Notes under the pieces: model-generated
The model's input: the letters and a program-made list of their open reading frames with translations, nothing else
The model's database searches: none
Told to the model about the DNA's origin: nothing
Shown: piece by piece, positions 47,719-58,681 of the stretch
Layout of the letters: each line of letters begins with the position of its first letter
How positions within the stretch are numbered: position 1 is the first letter of the stretch
Translations under genes and position numbers: made by a program
Source: Pelagibaculum spongiae
GTDB lineage: Bacteria; Pseudomonadota; Gammaproteobacteria; Enterobacterales; Pelagibaculaceae
Direction: 5' to 3'
NCBI RefSeq assembly: GCF_003097315.1
Contig: NZ_QDDL01000013.1
Location: 51,097 to 115,096 of the forward strand
DNA length: 64,000 nt

Positions 47719-48048
47719 CTAGCTTTCTAGAAAATAATCTTTAATCCAACAATATAAAGTTTCAGCAGTCAGCTCATCATACGAAACCTGCTCAAATTTA
47801 TCCGAAGGATCTTGATCTTTAAATGAGCGCTGATAACTGACAATTTCCTGCTGATGGTCATGCAATATCAGAATGATCCGTTTTTTGCTTTTCAAACAGT
47901 CAATGGTGATTGCATCAGCTGGAATGCCCTGAGCACGCATACCACGACTCAAGCCAACCACTGGATTAAGCTGCTCAAAATCTTTTTGAATTCTGGTGTG
48001 TGCTTCAGTAATCCGGTCGGATAACTTAATTAAAATTTTGTCGGTCAC
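47719..48048 (-). CDS. Small conserved protein of unknown function
   Basis: The 109-residue protein is soluble: MTDKILIKLSDRITEAHTRI, then DAITIDCLKSKKRIILILHDHQQEIVSYQ, with a C-terminal TLYCWIKDYF. I cannot name the family. It is just downstream of pntB on the same strand after a terminator. Confidence 0.7.
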   Translation of the reverse strand: MTDKILIKLSDRITEAHTRIQKDFEQLNPVVGLSRGMRAQGIPADAITIDCLKSKKRIILILHDHQQEIVSYQRSFKDQDPSDKFEQVSYDELTAETLYCWIKDYFLES

Positions 48049-48082
48049 AGTGGCTCCCTATTTCTTCATCATGAAAAATTAC

Positions 48083-48108
48083 AAAAAAGGCCGCTTTCGC
48101 GGCCTTTC
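48083..48108 (-). terminator. Terminator of pntAB
   Basis: GGCCGC and GCGGCC with loop TTTC, then TTTTTTGT on the minus strand, 20 bases after the pntB stop. Confidence 0.9.
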
Positions 48109-48129
48109 CAAGAGATGATCTTTTAACGA

Positions 48130-49509
48130 TTAAATCGCTTTAAAGATTTTCTCTACGCTGTCTTTGGCATCGCCAAACAACATGCCGGTGTTCTCTTTAA
48201 AGAACAATGGGTTTTGCACCCCAGCATAACCAGTATTCATAGAACGCTTGAATACGACAACATTTTTAGCTTTCCAAACTTCCAATACTGGCATGCCAGC
48301 GATTGGACTGGATGGATCTTCCAGCGCAGCTGGATTCACCGTATCGTTAGCACCAATCACCAGCACCACGTCTGTCTCTGGGAAATCTTCGTTGATTTCA
48401 TCCATTTCCAGAACAATGTCATAAGGTACTTTGGCTTCTGCGAGCAATACGTTCATGTGACCGGGCAAACGACCAGCAACCGGGTGAATACCAAAGCGAA
48501 CTGTGACACCACGCTTGCGCAATGCTTCGGTCATTTCGTATACCGGGTACTGAGCCTGCGCAACTGCCATACCGTAACCTGGAGTGATAATGACAGAAGT
48601 GGCATCTTTGAGCATTTCTGCAACGTCTTCAGCAGACGTTTCACGGTGCTCACCAACTTCTTCATCACCCGTTGGAGCAGCGCCATCTGTACCAAATCCG
48701 CCAGCAATAACGCTAATAAAGGAACGGTTCATTGCCTTACACATGATGTAAGAAAGAATCGCACCTGACGAACCTACCAATGCACCGGTGACAATCAACA
48801 AATCGTTGGCCAGCATGAAACCTGCCGCCGCTGCCGCCCAACCTGAATAGGAATTCAGCATTGAAACAACAACTGGCATGTCTGCACCACCAATTGATGC
48901 GACTAAGTGCCAGCCAAAGGCTAATGCAATTAAGGTCATCAAAATTAATGGGAACAGCGCACCATCAGCACCAACAAACCACTTCATCAGCAACAGTGAA
49001 ACAACCACCGCAGCTAAATTGAGTTTGTGACGATGTGGCAATGCCAGAGGCGTCGATTTAATCAGGCCACGTAGCTTGGCAAACGCAACGATTGAACCGG
49101 TGAAGGTTACTGCACCGATAAATACGCCGATAAATACTTCGCCTAGATGAATAGTCAGCAATACGCCTTCCATTACACCGTGGTCCAGATAGCTGTTATA
49201 ACCAACCAGAACTGCAGCCAAACCAACAAAACTGTGCAAAATAGCGACCAGCTCTGGCATTTCCGTCATTTCGACTTTTAATGCCAGCTTGGCGCCAATC
49301 GCGCCACCAATCGCCATTGCCAGCAAGGTCAGTACAATACCGCCACCACCAGCTGCGCCACCAATAGTAGCGATCAATGCGATCGCCATACCAGCAACGC
49401 CGTATGTATTACCCGCCATGGCGGTATTTTGCTTGGATAAACCAGCAAGACTCATAATGAACAGCAAGGCGGCAACAATATAGGACGCCTGTATCAATCC
49501 TTCAGACAT
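48130..49509 (-). CDS. pntB: NAD(P) transhydrogenase subunit beta
   Basis: PntB is the membrane and NADP(H)-binding subunit of the proton-translocating transhydrogenase. The membrane half is rich in Gly/Ala helices; the NADP-binding domain has [34 protein letters not shown] and the [16 protein letters not shown] loop. It begins 10 bases after pntA. Length 459 residues is typical. Confidence 0.97.
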   Translation of the reverse strand: MSEGLIQASYIVAALLFIMSLAGLSKQNTAMAGNTYGVAGMAIALIATIGGAAGGGGIVLTLLAMAIGGAIGAKLALKVEMTEMPELVAILHSFVGLAAVLVGYNSYLDHGVMEGVLLTIHLGEVFIGVFIGAVTFTGSIVAFAKLRGLIKSTPLALPHRHKLNLAAVVVSLLLMKWFVGADGALFPLILMTLIALAFGWHLVASIGGADMPVVVSMLNSYSGWAAAAAGFMLANDLLIVTGALVGSSGAILSYIMCKAMNRSFISVIAGGFGTDGAAPTGDEEVGEHRETSAEDVAEMLKDATSVIITPGYGMAVAQAQYPVYEMTEALRKRGVTVRFGIHPVAGRLPGHMNVLLAEAKVPYDIVLEMDEINEDFPETDVVLVIGANDTVNPAALEDPSSPIAGMPVLEVWKAKNVVVFKRSMNTGYAGVQNPLFFKENTGMLFGDAKDSVEKIFKAI

Positions 49510-49519
49510 AATATTGCCC

Positions 49520-51052
49520 CTATTTCCTGAACATCTTCAGCATGCGCTGAGTAACAGTAAAACCGCCGACGATATTGATGCTTGCGATCAAAATGGCAAT
49601 AAATGCCAATAAGCCAACAACAAATCCACCGGAGCCAACCTGTAGCAATGCACCGACGACGATGATGCCAGAAATTGCATTGGTTACCGACATTAGCGGC
49701 GTGTGCAGCGAATGACTCACATTCCACACCACGTAGTAACCCACCACGCATGCCAAAATGAACACGGTGAAATGCGACAGGAATTCAGTCGGCGCAGCAT
49801 CAGCTAACCAGGCAAAGGTCAAACCAACACCAGCCATAATGGCGTACTTCTTAGAAGGAGCCATAGGTTTTGGCGGTTCTGGCGGCGCAATAGGCTCAGA
49901 CTTGGGCTGTTGCGGTGCCGCAGAAACTTTGATTGGCGGTGCAGGCCAAGTGACTTCGCCTTCACGGATCACCGTTACACCACGAACCACGGTATCTTCG
50001 AAATCGATGTCTAGCGTGCCGTCTTTTTCTTTACACAGCAGCTTCATCAAGTTCACCAGATTCGAGCTATATAGCTGCGAAGACTGGGTTGGCAAACGAC
50101 CAGGTAGGTCGGTATAACCAAGAATCACTACACCGTTTTCAGTAACGTGCTTCTGACCAGGAACTGTCAGCTCACAGTTACCGCCAGTTTGTGCTGCCAT
50201 ATCGACAATCACAGAACCTGGCTTCATCGATGCAACCATTTCAGCAGTGATCAACTTCGGTGCTGGGCGGCCGGGGATCAATGCAGTGGTAACAATAATG
50301 TCAACTTCTGCTGCTTGCGCAGCAAACAATGCCATCTCAGCTTCAATAAATGCTGCAGACATTTCCTTGGCATAACCGTCGCCAGATCCGGTGTCTTCTT
50401 CCTCGTAATCTAGCTCGAGGAATTCTGCACCCATTGAATTGATTTGCTCTGCAACTTCTGGGCGGGTATCAAAAGCACGAACAATCGCACCCAAGCTACC
50501 TGCAGCACCAATCGCAGCCAAACCAGCAACACCCGCACCAATGATCAAAACCTTAGCCGGTGGCACTTTACCTGCAGCGGTAATCTGACCGGTAAAGAAA
50601 CGACCAAATTCATGGGCAGCTTCAATGACAGCACGATAACCACCGATATTGGCCATAGATGACAAAGCATCCATTGACTGGGAACGCGACAAACGCGGTA
50701 CCGAGTCCATTGCCAACACAGTAATATTTCGAGCAGCAAGCTTTTCCATTAATTCGGCATTTTGAGCAGGCCAAATAAAGCTTACTAGGGTTGCCCCTTC
50801 CCGAATTTTTGCAATTTCCTCATCGCTTGGTGCATTTACCTTAAACAGCATATCTGCTTGCCAAACATCTGCGCTTGGCGAAATAGAAGCACCTGAATTT
50901 TCATAGGCTGCATCTTGAAAGCTGGCAGCTTCACCGGCACCGCTTTCTACGGCAATGGTAAAGCCTAGCTTTTGCAGCTGCTCGACGGTGGCTGGGGTCG
51001 CAGCGACCCGAGTTTCACCAGCGAGACTCTCTCTCGGAATACCTATCAGCAT
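49520..51052 (-). CDS. pntA: NAD(P) transhydrogenase subunit alpha
   Basis: PntA holds the NAD(H)-binding domain and a membrane part. It begins [20 protein letters not shown] (the usual start at 51052, with AGGA before it), and contains [27 protein letters not shown] and C-terminal membrane helices. Like E. coli PntA it is one chain of 510 residues. The frame is open to 51097, but those residues do not belong to the family. Confidence 0.97.
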   Translation of the reverse strand: MLIGIPRESLAGETRVAATPATVEQLQKLGFTIAVESGAGEAASFQDAAYENSGASISPSADVWQADMLFKVNAPSDEEIAKIREGATLVSFIWPAQNAELMEKLAARNITVLAMDSVPRLSRSQSMDALSSMANIGGYRAVIEAAHEFGRFFTGQITAAGKVPPAKVLIIGAGVAGLAAIGAAGSLGAIVRAFDTRPEVAEQINSMGAEFLELDYEEEDTGSGDGYAKEMSAAFIEAEMALFAAQAAEVDIIVTTALIPGRPAPKLITAEMVASMKPGSVIVDMAAQTGGNCELTVPGQKHVTENGVVILGYTDLPGRLPTQSSQLYSSNLVNLMKLLCKEKDGTLDIDFEDTVVRGVTVIREGEVTWPAPPIKVSAAPQQPKSEPIAPPEPPKPMAPSKKYAIMAGVGLTFAWLADAAPTEFLSHFTVFILACVVGYYVVWNVSHSLHTPLMSVTNAISGIIVVGALLQVGSGGFVVGLLAFIAILIASINIVGGFTVTQRMLKMFRK

Positions 51053-51097
51053 GGAGAAGTCCTGACGTAACTGACCAGAAAAAAAAAGATTGAACAC

Positions 51098-51898
51098 CTG
51101 TCGGCGGATTCACCTTTATAAGGCGGGTTGCTTTATATAATCACCTGTCACCTAAAGTACCCTATGCCCGAACTTTTCAAGTTCATCTATTAAGGTCTAT
51201 AAACAACAGTTATTGAACCAGCCCGCCATGACAGGCTTCCAATACTACCAGCTCAAACGACGGTTGCACGCAAAAGACACGAGTTTGACCCTAAATTCGC
51301 AAAAAAATGTCGCTAACAACCCAGCAAACCTAAACTGTTGATCGAAATTTACCAGCAGTTGAGCCTTAGTTGATATAACTAATCACGACGGTTAAAAGCT
51401 CTGAGAGATTTCTATTCTTATTGCGTTTCACTCCAACTACTTCTGCTATAAATGTTTTTAACTCGCCTACTATTTCTGTTTTAGATTCAATCCAGCAGAA
51501 TTAATCGATTCAGCCAAAACAATCGTCTTTAAAGATGAATATCAACAGCTTAATTACATTGATTACTGATAAAATGAAAACCATCTTTGCTATCTTGCAA
51601 TCCAATATTGCGCTCTTACTAACTCCATGGAAAAAACAAGGATCTATCAAAAAGTTTTCCTTACAGACATTACTAACTATTCTTGAAAATATTCATACCA
51701 ATAGATTGTTATTGAAAGCTGGGATTATTAGCCGCAATCACCGTTTATTTAGGATTGTTATCTATAGCCGACTGTCTAGAGATACTTGCAGCGAACTGCC
51801 TGCTATTATCAAAATACTTAACTGATCGATAAGCAGCTAACTCGGCCGATTCGACAACAAAACAATATTTTCACCACTGAGCAATATTTAGGAATTTT
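51098..51898. other. Non-coding gap
   Basis: About 800 bases with no gene I can support. A 96-codon frame at 51535-51825 has no ribosome site and no family likeness. The pntAB promoter lies at the left edge. Confidence 0.55.
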
Positions 51899-52492
51899 AT
51901 GAGAACACAAATAAGTGCAGTTGTATTAGCTGGTCTTGTTAGCGTCAGCAGCGGCGTACAAGCCGATGTAATTGGAGCAAAAATCGGCGCAACCTATTGG
52001 TTCACAGCCGATCAAGGCAATGTAGAAACCCTTAATCTTCAGTTCGAACACCCTCTGCCCTTCCTTCCTAACCTAGCGGTTAGTGGTTTCTCCGCAGATG
52101 ACAGCAACACCGAAATAAGCGCCCGTGACTTTTGGCTATATTATGAAATCCTAGATAACGATCTGGTTTCATTAGATTTAGGTGGCGGATTACGCCAGTA
52201 CAACAATAGCCGAATTCTAAGCCAGTCTTTTGATGGCTATACGCCGATGCTGATAGCCGACATTGAATTATTGCCCGATGCTGATGATTTATCTGCTTAT
52301 ATTCGAGGTTCTATCGGCAAAAAAGATGGCGATTTTATCGATCTTTCTGCGGCGGTCGGTTTCCATATTTTACCGCTAACAACCATTACTGCTGGTTATC
52401 GATATAATAAAATTGAGTTAGATGGATTTGACGGCTTGGTTGAAGACGAAACAATTAAAGGTGGCTTTATTGGGATTCAGCTAGATTTCTAG
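51899..52492 (+). CDS. Outer-membrane beta-barrel protein, TIGR04219-like
   Basis: The 197-residue product has a signal peptide ending GVQAD, then amphipathic strands beginning VIGAKIGATYWF and ending FIGIQLDF, whose last Phe is the typical outer-membrane C-terminus. The pattern fits the small outer-membrane barrel family TIGR04219. The role is unknown. The ribosome site is AGGAATT. Confidence 0.8.
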   Translation: MRTQISAVVLAGLVSVSSGVQADVIGAKIGATYWFTADQGNVETLNLQFEHPLPFLPNLAVSGFSADDSNTEISARDFWLYYEILDNDLVSLDLGGGLRQYNNSRILSQSFDGYTPMLIADIELLPDADDLSAYIRGSIGKKDGDFIDLSAAVGFHILPLTTITAGYRYNKIELDGFDGLVEDETIKGGFIGIQLDF

Positions 52493-52591
52493 TCCCAGCA
52501 AATCAAGCCCTTTAAGCTCACAATTTAAGTGACTAAGGTAAGCTAGAGCAGCCAATGTATCCGCTCTTTCAAGTACCACGGTTATAGAAAC

Positions 52592-52633
52592 AAAAAAACG
52601 GCCAACTGTATTGCTGCAGTTGGCCGTTTTTTT
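52592..52633 (-). terminator. Strong bidirectional terminator
   Basis: Perfect 17-base arms (AAAAAAACGGCCAACTG) surround an 8-base loop, between the barrel gene and yidE, whose stops converge. Confidence 0.95.
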
Positions 52634-52644
52634 AGCACCGTCTC

Positions 52645-54312
52645 TTAACCTGCCCCTGCAGACCAAAGTAAAATCGCCATAATCTGCGGCGAGAGAATTC
52701 TCAAACACATCACCAGCGGATAAACCGTGGCATAGGCCAATGCAGAAGCACCACTGGTTGGATGCAGGCTATTGGCAAAAGCCAGCGCCGGTGGATCTGT
52801 CATTGAACCTGCCAGCGTTCCACACAATGTCAGATAATTTAGTTTGAGATACCAGCGACCAACAATACCGACGATCATCAATGGAATCAGCGTGACAAAA
52901 ATGCCATAGAGCATCCACATTAAGCCATCACCACCCACCAGCACATCCATAAAATGAGCGCCCGATTTCAAACCCACCACTGCAAGAAACAGTACAATGC
53001 CAACTTCTCGCAATGCCAAGTTGGCACTGGGCGGCATAAACCAATACAAGCGGCCAATACTGCCAATCCGCGACAGAATAATCGCCACTAATAATGGTCC
53101 ACCTGCCAAACCCAGCTTTAATGGTGCCGGCAAATTCGGCAGTTGAAACGGAATAGAACCGAGTAACACGCCGAGTCCGATACCAATGAAAATTGGCATC
53201 ATCTGAACCTGCTGAAGCTTACGGCGGACATTGCCCACCAACTTGCTCACCTCGTCCAAATCTTCCTGGGTACCGACAATATTTAAAATATCACCGAACT
53301 CCAGTGACATATCTCGGCTAGGCACTAGCTCAACACCGGTACGGTTCAAACGAGAAACAACCACTTCGTATTTCTGTTTGATACCCAATTCATTGAGCGT
53401 TTTACCGAGAATTTTTTCTTCAGTGACCACCACACGAATCGACTTCATGGTTGAACCATGGGTGGTTAAATCTTCATCAACCGGCTCACCCACCACCACT
53501 TGAACCTTATCCAGCAGTTCATCTTTACCGACTAAATGAATCAGATCGTTTTCTGCCAACAAAGTATCGGGCTTGGGCACCATTAAATTCTCGCCACGCT
53601 TTAAGCGAGAGCACACCACTTCACCATCATTCAGCGCCGGCACATTAGATAGCGCCATGCCAATCAGATTCGGGTTGCTGACTCGTAAATTGCGTGTTTG
53701 TAGTGCTTGCCCTGATTTACTGTTCTGGTGTTCAAATTGCTCTGCTTCTTTATCAATATTGATTTTAAAAAACAGCCGCACCAAAGACATAGTCAGTAAA
53801 ATACCGCAAATACCAAACGGGTAAGCCACTGCGTAGCCCAGACCTGGAACCGTCAAGGCTTCACTACTGGCACCTAATTCAGCAAGAATTTGTCCGCCTG
53901 CCGCAAGCGAAGGTGTGTTGGTGACTGCGCCGGAATAAATACCAAGAATTACCGGCAATTCCAGATCAAAAATCTGCTGAACCGCAACAGCAACCACACA
54001 ACCCAACACCACAATACTGGCAGCCAGCGCATTCAACTTCAGTCCAGAACTGCGCAAACTGGCAAAAAAGCCAGGGCCGACCTGAATACCAATGGTGTAA
54101 ACGAATAAAATCAAACCGAATTCCTGAATGAAATGCAGCGATTCCATATTCAGTTCAATCTGATTTTGATAGACAAAGTGGCCGACAATGATGCCGCCAA
54201 ACAGAACACCACCTATTCCTAGGCCCATTCCGCGTATCTTAAAATTACCAATCCAAAGTCCAATGACCGCTACTAGCGATAAAATCACCAAGGATGTCGC
54301 TATTTGACTCAT
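52645..54312 (-). CDS. yidE: YidE/AspT-family putative transporter
   Basis: The 555-residue protein matches Yid[60 protein letters not shown], then two TrkA-C (RCK-C) domains in the middle and a second transporter half ending [13 protein letters not shown]. Relatives are aspartate:alanine exchangers, but the substrate of YidE is unknown. AGGGATT precedes the ATG. Confidence 0.95.
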   Translation of the reverse strand: MSQIATSLVILSLVAVIGLWIGNFKIRGMGLGIGGVLFGGIIVGHFVYQNQIELNMESLHFIQEFGLILFVYTIGIQVGPGFFASLRSSGLKLNALAASIVVLGCVVAVAVQQIFDLELPVILGIYSGAVTNTPSLAAGGQILAELGASSEALTVPGLGYAVAYPFGICGILLTMSLVRLFFKINIDKEAEQFEHQNSKSGQALQTRNLRVSNPNLIGMALSNVPALNDGEVVCSRLKRGENLMVPKPDTLLAENDLIHLVGKDELLDKVQVVVGEPVDEDLTTHGSTMKSIRVVVTEEKILGKTLNELGIKQKYEVVVSRLNRTGVELVPSRDMSLEFGDILNIVGTQEDLDEVSKLVGNVRRKLQQVQMMPIFIGIGLGVLLGSIPFQLPNLPAPLKLGLAGGPLLVAIILSRIGSIGRLYWFMPPSANLALREVGIVLFLAVVGLKSGAHFMDVLVGGDGLMWMLYGIFVTLIPLMIVGIVGRWYLKLNYLTLCGTLAGSMTDPPALAFANSLHPTSGASALAYATVYPLVMCLRILSPQIMAILLWSAGAG

Positions 54313-54836
54313 AATCCCTGCCTAATATGCGTCTTGTTTAAAAAGCGCGCAGGACGGCTCTCCCTTCTGAAGCATTCAGTCGGGTGTCGCCTTACGAAAA
54401 AGAAAAAGCAGACAACGGGAGATCCGTTGAATGATCGATATTGATCAGGCCAATCATAACAAATGCTCACACTCGAAAAATTGATACAACTTCCGAAACT
54501 CTGTAAGCACCTTGACCAAACCACTGCAAACTTCAGGATTCAGCACCCTTTAAAGAAGCTTGGCTATATGCACGCCAAAACCTTGTGCGTAGGCAAAGAT
54601 TGATACGAAATTCATCCTATCAATCTAGACAATCAGTAACCACTCTGGCACATTACGCGGCTTTCCTCCCTGCACCTAAACGAACCTGATCGGTCAAATG
54701 CGTTAACGCTAAATTCCGAACAGTTGTTCGGTATTGCAAACTGACGAGCTGTTTGCGATACCTTCGGCAGGCAATCTGGTTTACCGATATTAGCTAGTAA
54801 CCCGGTCTAAACTCCTCTCACAGAAGTTAAATCAAA
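54313..54836. other. Non-coding gap between yidE and ygjV
   Basis: No gene is seen. Two adjacent palindromes lie at 54716-54731 (CCGAACA-GT-TGTTCGG) and 54730-54762 (GGTATTGCAAAC with GTTTGCGATACC, one G-T pair). A following TTCGG could pair instead with the first CCGAA. Confidence 0.6.
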
Positions 54837-55466
54837 ATGTTCGATATGAATTGGTTAGAAATTTTTGGCTATGTAGCCTCTATTATCACCGGCATCAGTC
54901 TGACGATGAACTCTATCGTTCGATTGCGCTGGCTCAACCTGTTAGGTGCATCCTGTTTCGGAACCTACGGTGTATTAATTGGTGCGACCCCGGTTGCTGC
55001 CCTGAACTACTTCATTGCTTGTGCAAACATTTATTATTTGTGGAAGATGTATAACGAGAAGGCTCACTTCAGCTATCTCGACATCGACCTTGACGATAAG
55101 TATTTAGATGCTTTTTTGAAGTTCAATAACACGGATGTAAAAGCACTATTTCCAAGCTTTGATATTGAAAAAGCCAGCCAAAAAGAAACTATTTCAATGA
55201 TGATTCACCGTGATCTGGCATTGGCAGGTGTATTTATCGGTAGCCGCAGTGGTAAAGATACATTAGATGTTGAGCTGGATTTCGTACTCCCTCAATACCG
55301 TGATTTAAAAGCCGGCCAGTATATTTTCAAAGAAAATGCTGATTTCTTTACCAAGCAAGGGATTAAATTAGTCACTTGTAAAAGCGGCAGCGTTGGCCAC
55401 GATCGCTATCTCGAAAACATGGGTTTTGCCCGTGACGGTAACGACTACAGCTTGAAACTGGCTTAA
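54837..55466 (+). CDS. YgjV-like membrane protein with C-terminal GNAT-like part
   Basis: Residues 1-75 are three membrane segments of the YgjV (Imp-YgjV) type (FGYVASIITGISLTMNSIVRLRWLN, GVLIGATPVAALNYF). The 130-residue cytoplasmic part (DFVLPQYRDLKAGQY ... GHDRYLENMGFAR) looks like an acetyltransferase-type fold judged from its last strand-helix pattern. Function is unknown. Confidence 0.8.
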   Translation: MFDMNWLEIFGYVASIITGISLTMNSIVRLRWLNLLGASCFGTYGVLIGATPVAALNYFIACANIYYLWKMYNEKAHFSYLDIDLDDKYLDAFLKFNNTDVKALFPSFDIEKASQKETISMMIHRDLALAGVFIGSRSGKDTLDVELDFVLPQYRDLKAGQYIFKENADFFTKQGIKLVTCKSGSVGHDRYLENMGFARDGNDYSLKLA

Positions 55467-55484
55467 TTCAGCGACAATCTATTT

Positions 55485-55521
55485 AAAGCCGAAGTTGCTC
55501 CATTACAACTTCGGCTTTTTT
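55485..55521 (+). terminator. Terminator after the ygjV-like gene
   Basis: AAAGCCGAAGTTG and CAACTTCGGCTTT with an 8-base loop, followed by T's. Confidence 0.92.
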
Positions 55522-55705
55522 ATATCTGGAAAATATATAAACAGCGCAGCCTGAGCCAGCAAAATAGTTCAGCTATCTAGCTTGTCACCTTTTTCTCTTT
55601 ATCCGCTAACCAGCCATCTAACTACGCGGCATCCTCGGCCCAAAGCTCGACCTGCCCAGACAATTCAATTAAGCTCAGCCTAGCTGCATCTACCAAAGTC
55701 TGAGT

Positions 55706-57151
55706 ATGAATTTTAATAATCATTTCCTTACATTAAACCCGGCTTTTTATCACTGCCAACTACCCAAGCCATTAAACCATGCTCAAATGATGGTTTTTAA
55801 TTCAACGCTGGCGCAACAGCTTTCTAAAGAAACCTTTTCGGAGCAACAGTGGCTGGAACTCTGCTCAGGGCAAGCATTGCCACCAGGAGCCGAACCTCTG
55901 GCAATGAAATATGGCGGCCACCAATTCGGCGGCTGGAACCCTGAATTAGGTGATGGCCGTGGTTTATTGCTCGGACAAATCATCGCCACCGATGATCAAA
56001 GCTATGACCTGCATTTAAAAGGTGCCGGACAAACCCCCTACTCCCGCCATGCCGATGGCCGCGCGGTACTACGTTCTTCTATTCGTGAATTTCTTTGCTC
56101 TGAAGCCATGCATGGTTTGGGCATTGCCACTACTCGCGCATTGGCAGTGACCAACAGCCAAAGCCATGTATTTCGTGAAACGGCCGAAACCGGTGCCATG
56201 CTATTACGCGTCGCCAACAGTCATATCCGCTTTGGTCACTTTGAATACTTCAGCTTTAACCAGCAACATGATTTATTAAAAGAATTACTCGACTACACCA
56301 TTAAGCAACATTTCCCTGAAGTGACTGCAGACGATTACCATGGTTTCTTTTCAGCTGTGGTTAGCCGCACCGCAAAATTAATTGCCCAATGGCAGGCACA
56401 AGGCTTTTGCCACGGCGTTATGAACACCGACAATATGTCGATTATTGGCGATACCTTCGATTACGGCCCTTTTGCTTTTCTCGATGATTATCAACCGGGT
56501 TATATTTGCAATCATTCCGATTACCAAGGCCGCTATGCATTTGATCGCCAGCCAGCCATTGGCATGTGGAATTTACAATGCCTGGCCGCCGCAATATCGC
56601 CACTATGTGAGCCAGAACAATTAAAAGCAGCGTTAGAGCAATATGAAACGCATTTAAGAAAACATTATTTACAATTAATAACTCATAAATTAGGACTAAA
56701 TATAAATACGCCTGAAATAGCACCGTTAATTAGTGGTTTATTAAATATTTTTACCGAACAAAAAATCGATTATCATTTTTTCTTTCGCAAGCTGACTTTA
56801 TGGGTAGAACAAGACCTACCCGAAGCCAAGCAGGCATCGCTGACCCTCGACCTTGAAAACCCAGCAACCTTGCAATGGCTCGACGACTATCGCCGGGCAA
56901 TGCTTGAACATGCCATTGATGGCACGCACACCACTGCAGCGGCAGTAATGGCACAGAAAAACCCAATATATGTACTGCGTAACTGGTACTGCCAGCAAGC
57001 AATAGAAGCAGCTGAAGCTGGTGATTTTTCAGTAGTACAGCAATTATTTGAAGCTGTCAGCCGACCTTTTGAAGTACGTGCCGAGCTTAGCCATTTCAGT
57101 ATGCCGCCACCTCAGCAAGGAAAACATATGGAAATTAGCTGCTCTTCTTAA
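55706..57151 (+). CDS. selO: Protein adenylyltransferase SelO (YdiU)
   Basis: SelO is a pseudokinase-fold enzyme that AMPylates proteins under redox control. Typical segments are GGHQFGGWNPELGDGRG, DLHLKGAGQTPYSRHADGRAVLRSSIREFL, GVMNTDNMSIIG and DYGPFAFLDDY. The length of 481 residues is normal. The C-terminal Sec/Cys that gives the family its name may be the Cys in SCSS. It is a single gene, with a weak GC hairpin at 57209-57231. Confidence 0.95.
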   Translation: MNFNNHFLTLNPAFYHCQLPKPLNHAQMMVFNSTLAQQLSKETFSEQQWLELCSGQALPPGAEPLAMKYGGHQFGGWNPELGDGRGLLLGQIIATDDQSYDLHLKGAGQTPYSRHADGRAVLRSSIREFLCSEAMHGLGIATTRALAVTNSQSHVFRETAETGAMLLRVANSHIRFGHFEYFSFNQQHDLLKELLDYTIKQHFPEVTADDYHGFFSAVVSRTAKLIAQWQAQGFCHGVMNTDNMSIIGDTFDYGPFAFLDDYQPGYICNHSDYQGRYAFDRQPAIGMWNLQCLAAAISPLCEPEQLKAALEQYETHLRKHYLQLITHKLGLNINTPEIAPLISGLLNIFTEQKIDYHFFFRKLTLWVEQDLPEAKQASLTLDLENPATLQWLDDYRRAMLEHAIDGTHTTAAAVMAQKNPIYVLRNWYCQQAIEAAEAGDFSVVQQLFEAVSRPFEVRAELSHFSMPPPQQGKHMEISCSS

Positions 57152-57351
57152 AACCTGATTAAGGCTGGTAACTATAATTTGGAAAAACATCACCTCTATT
57201 CAACCTGAACCCCGTCAATTTCTGGCGGGGTGAAACCCAGCATTAACTAGCGTCAGGACGATGCAGCATGTCAGAAAAAAAGGACAACAGCCAGTTAATT
57301 ACTACCCACAACTTCAACAATTTAAATAAACATTTAATCTAGAATAATACG

Positions 57352-58302
57352 TTATAAATCCAGCGGACTTCTGACACCGCGCCCACCTTTATTCAGTACA
57401 TGGGTGTAGATCATAGTTGTGTTCACATGGCTATGACCAAGAAGCTCTTGCACCGTGCGAATGTCATAGCCGCTTTCAAGCAAATGGGTAGCAAAGCTAT
57501 GCCGGAAGGTATGGCAACTGGCGTGTTTGTTCAGCCTCGCACGGTACACCGCCTGCTTCACCGCTTTTTGAATGCAGCTAGCATCAATATGGTGCCGACC
57601 AATATTTCCGCTTCTGGGATCTTTACTAAGTTGCTTGCTGGCAAAAATATATTGCCAAGCCAGTTCCTTTCCAGCATTAGGATACTTCCGAGCTAAAGCA
57701 TATGGAAGGTGAACAAACTCAACTCCATTTTCCAATGCTTCTTGATGCAGTTTTTCAGAATTTTTTATCGCTGTCTTCAACAAAGAAACAACCTGATTCG
57801 GCAACATAGTACGACGATCTTTATTACCCTTTCCTTCTCTTACTGTTATTTCAAAACGATCAAAATCAATATCTTTAACCCGCAAGCGCAAGACTTCTTG
57901 CAGTCGCAACCCCGCACCATACATAAGTAGCGCTACAGCCAATGGTGCATCAGTCAGGTAACTAATAACGCGCTTGGCTTCCGCTCGGGAAAAAACCACC
58001 GGTAATTTTTTAGGGCGCATTGGACGTTGCCAGGCATCAAGTTTCAGTTCTGGTTTTTTAAGAACGTGGCGGTATAAAAAAACAAGGGCATTTAACGCAA
58101 TTTGTTGCGTTGAAACTGAGACATTTTTCTTTATTGCCAAATGACTCAGAAATTGGGTGATTTCAGCTTCAGCCATGTCATCTGGATGACGCATCTTATG
58201 AAACAGCAAGAATTGGCGAATCCACTGCCAGTAAGTTTTCTCAGTCGCATAGGAATAGTTCATTTGGCGAACGGCTTCGCAATAACGCTGCTGTAATCGC
58301 AT
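57352..58302 (-). CDS. intI: Integron integrase IntI
   Basis: This tyrosine recombinase inserts and excises cassettes at attI and attC. Catalytic residues are visible: Arg in [26 protein letters not shown] (H-x-x-R), [17 protein letters not shown] (His and Tyr). The IntI-specific extra domain [21 protein letters not shown] separates it from XerC/D. The start at 58302 ([25 protein letters not shown]) gives 316 residues, the usual IntI size; a longer frame to 58401 runs through the LexA box. It is divergent from the cassettes, as expected. Confidence 0.96.
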   Translation of the reverse strand: MRLQQRYCEAVRQMNYSYATEKTYWQWIRQFLLFHKMRHPDDMAEAEITQFLSHLAIKKNVSVSTQQIALNALVFLYRHVLKKPELKLDAWQRPMRPKKLPVVFSRAEAKRVISYLTDAPLAVALLMYGAGLRLQEVLRLRVKDIDFDRFEITVREGKGNKDRRTMLPNQVVSLLKTAIKNSEKLHQEALENGVEFVHLPYALARKYPNAGKELAWQYIFASKQLSKDPRSGNIGRHHIDASCIQKAVKQAVYRARLNKHASCHTFRHSFATHLLESGYDIRTVQELLGHSHVNTTMIYTHVLNKGGRGVRSPLDL

Positions 58303-58332
58303 ACTGCACCTGACAAAACGAAAACAAGATAG

Positions 58333-58348
58333 CTGTATATAGATACAG
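58333..58348 (-). promoter_or_regulatory. LexA box upstream of intI
   Basis: CTGT-ATATAGAT-ACAG fits the CTGT-N8-ACAG LexA operator exactly, 31 bases before the intI start. It predicts SOS control of the integrase, as known in other integrons. Confidence 0.88.
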
Positions 58349-58559
58349 TGTCTAATTATGTCAAACTCAACAAAAGTTAACCGTATATGTCGATTGAGCA
58401 AACCTTAAAGTAACTATTTTATTTCAATGAGTTAATGTGTTTTTTTCAAAACCCCTCTGTTCAGCAGCATTTTGTCGATAGTTCAATCAATTGACATACA
58501 CGGAATCAAAATATATCGTCGCCAGCAAGCCATGAAAAGGCAAGCAAGCCACCAGAGTA

Positions 58560-58647
58560 AAGCCCTAGCGGCGAGCTAAAGCGGAATTTGTCTTTCATAT
58601 TTATATAAGACTATGCGGCAAAAATGCGGTATAGGTTGCTGTTAGGC
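58560..58647 (+). other. attI-type site and leader of the first cassette
   Basis: The core GTTAGGC at 58641-58647 fits GTTRRRY and precedes the first cassette. The 340 bases from 58303 hold no gene. The cassette promoter is expected here but I do not name its boxes. Confidence 0.65.
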
Positions 58648-58681
58648 AAATAGTGAAATCCTCAACCTACATGGAGCCGTT

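Noticed and set aside
48214..48768. 184-codon frame opposite pntB
   Set aside because: Entirely inside pntB; composition rich in His, Cys and Trp typical of a shadow frame.
49494..49751. 85-codon minus-strand frame at the pntA-pntB junction
   Set aside because: Alternative frame of the pntA 3' end; Cys- and Trp-rich shadow.
51535..51825. 96-codon frame between pntA and the barrel gene
   Set aside because: No ribosome site, no signal or domain, and biased towards Leu/Ile/Ser as in chance A+T-rich frames. Could not be supported.
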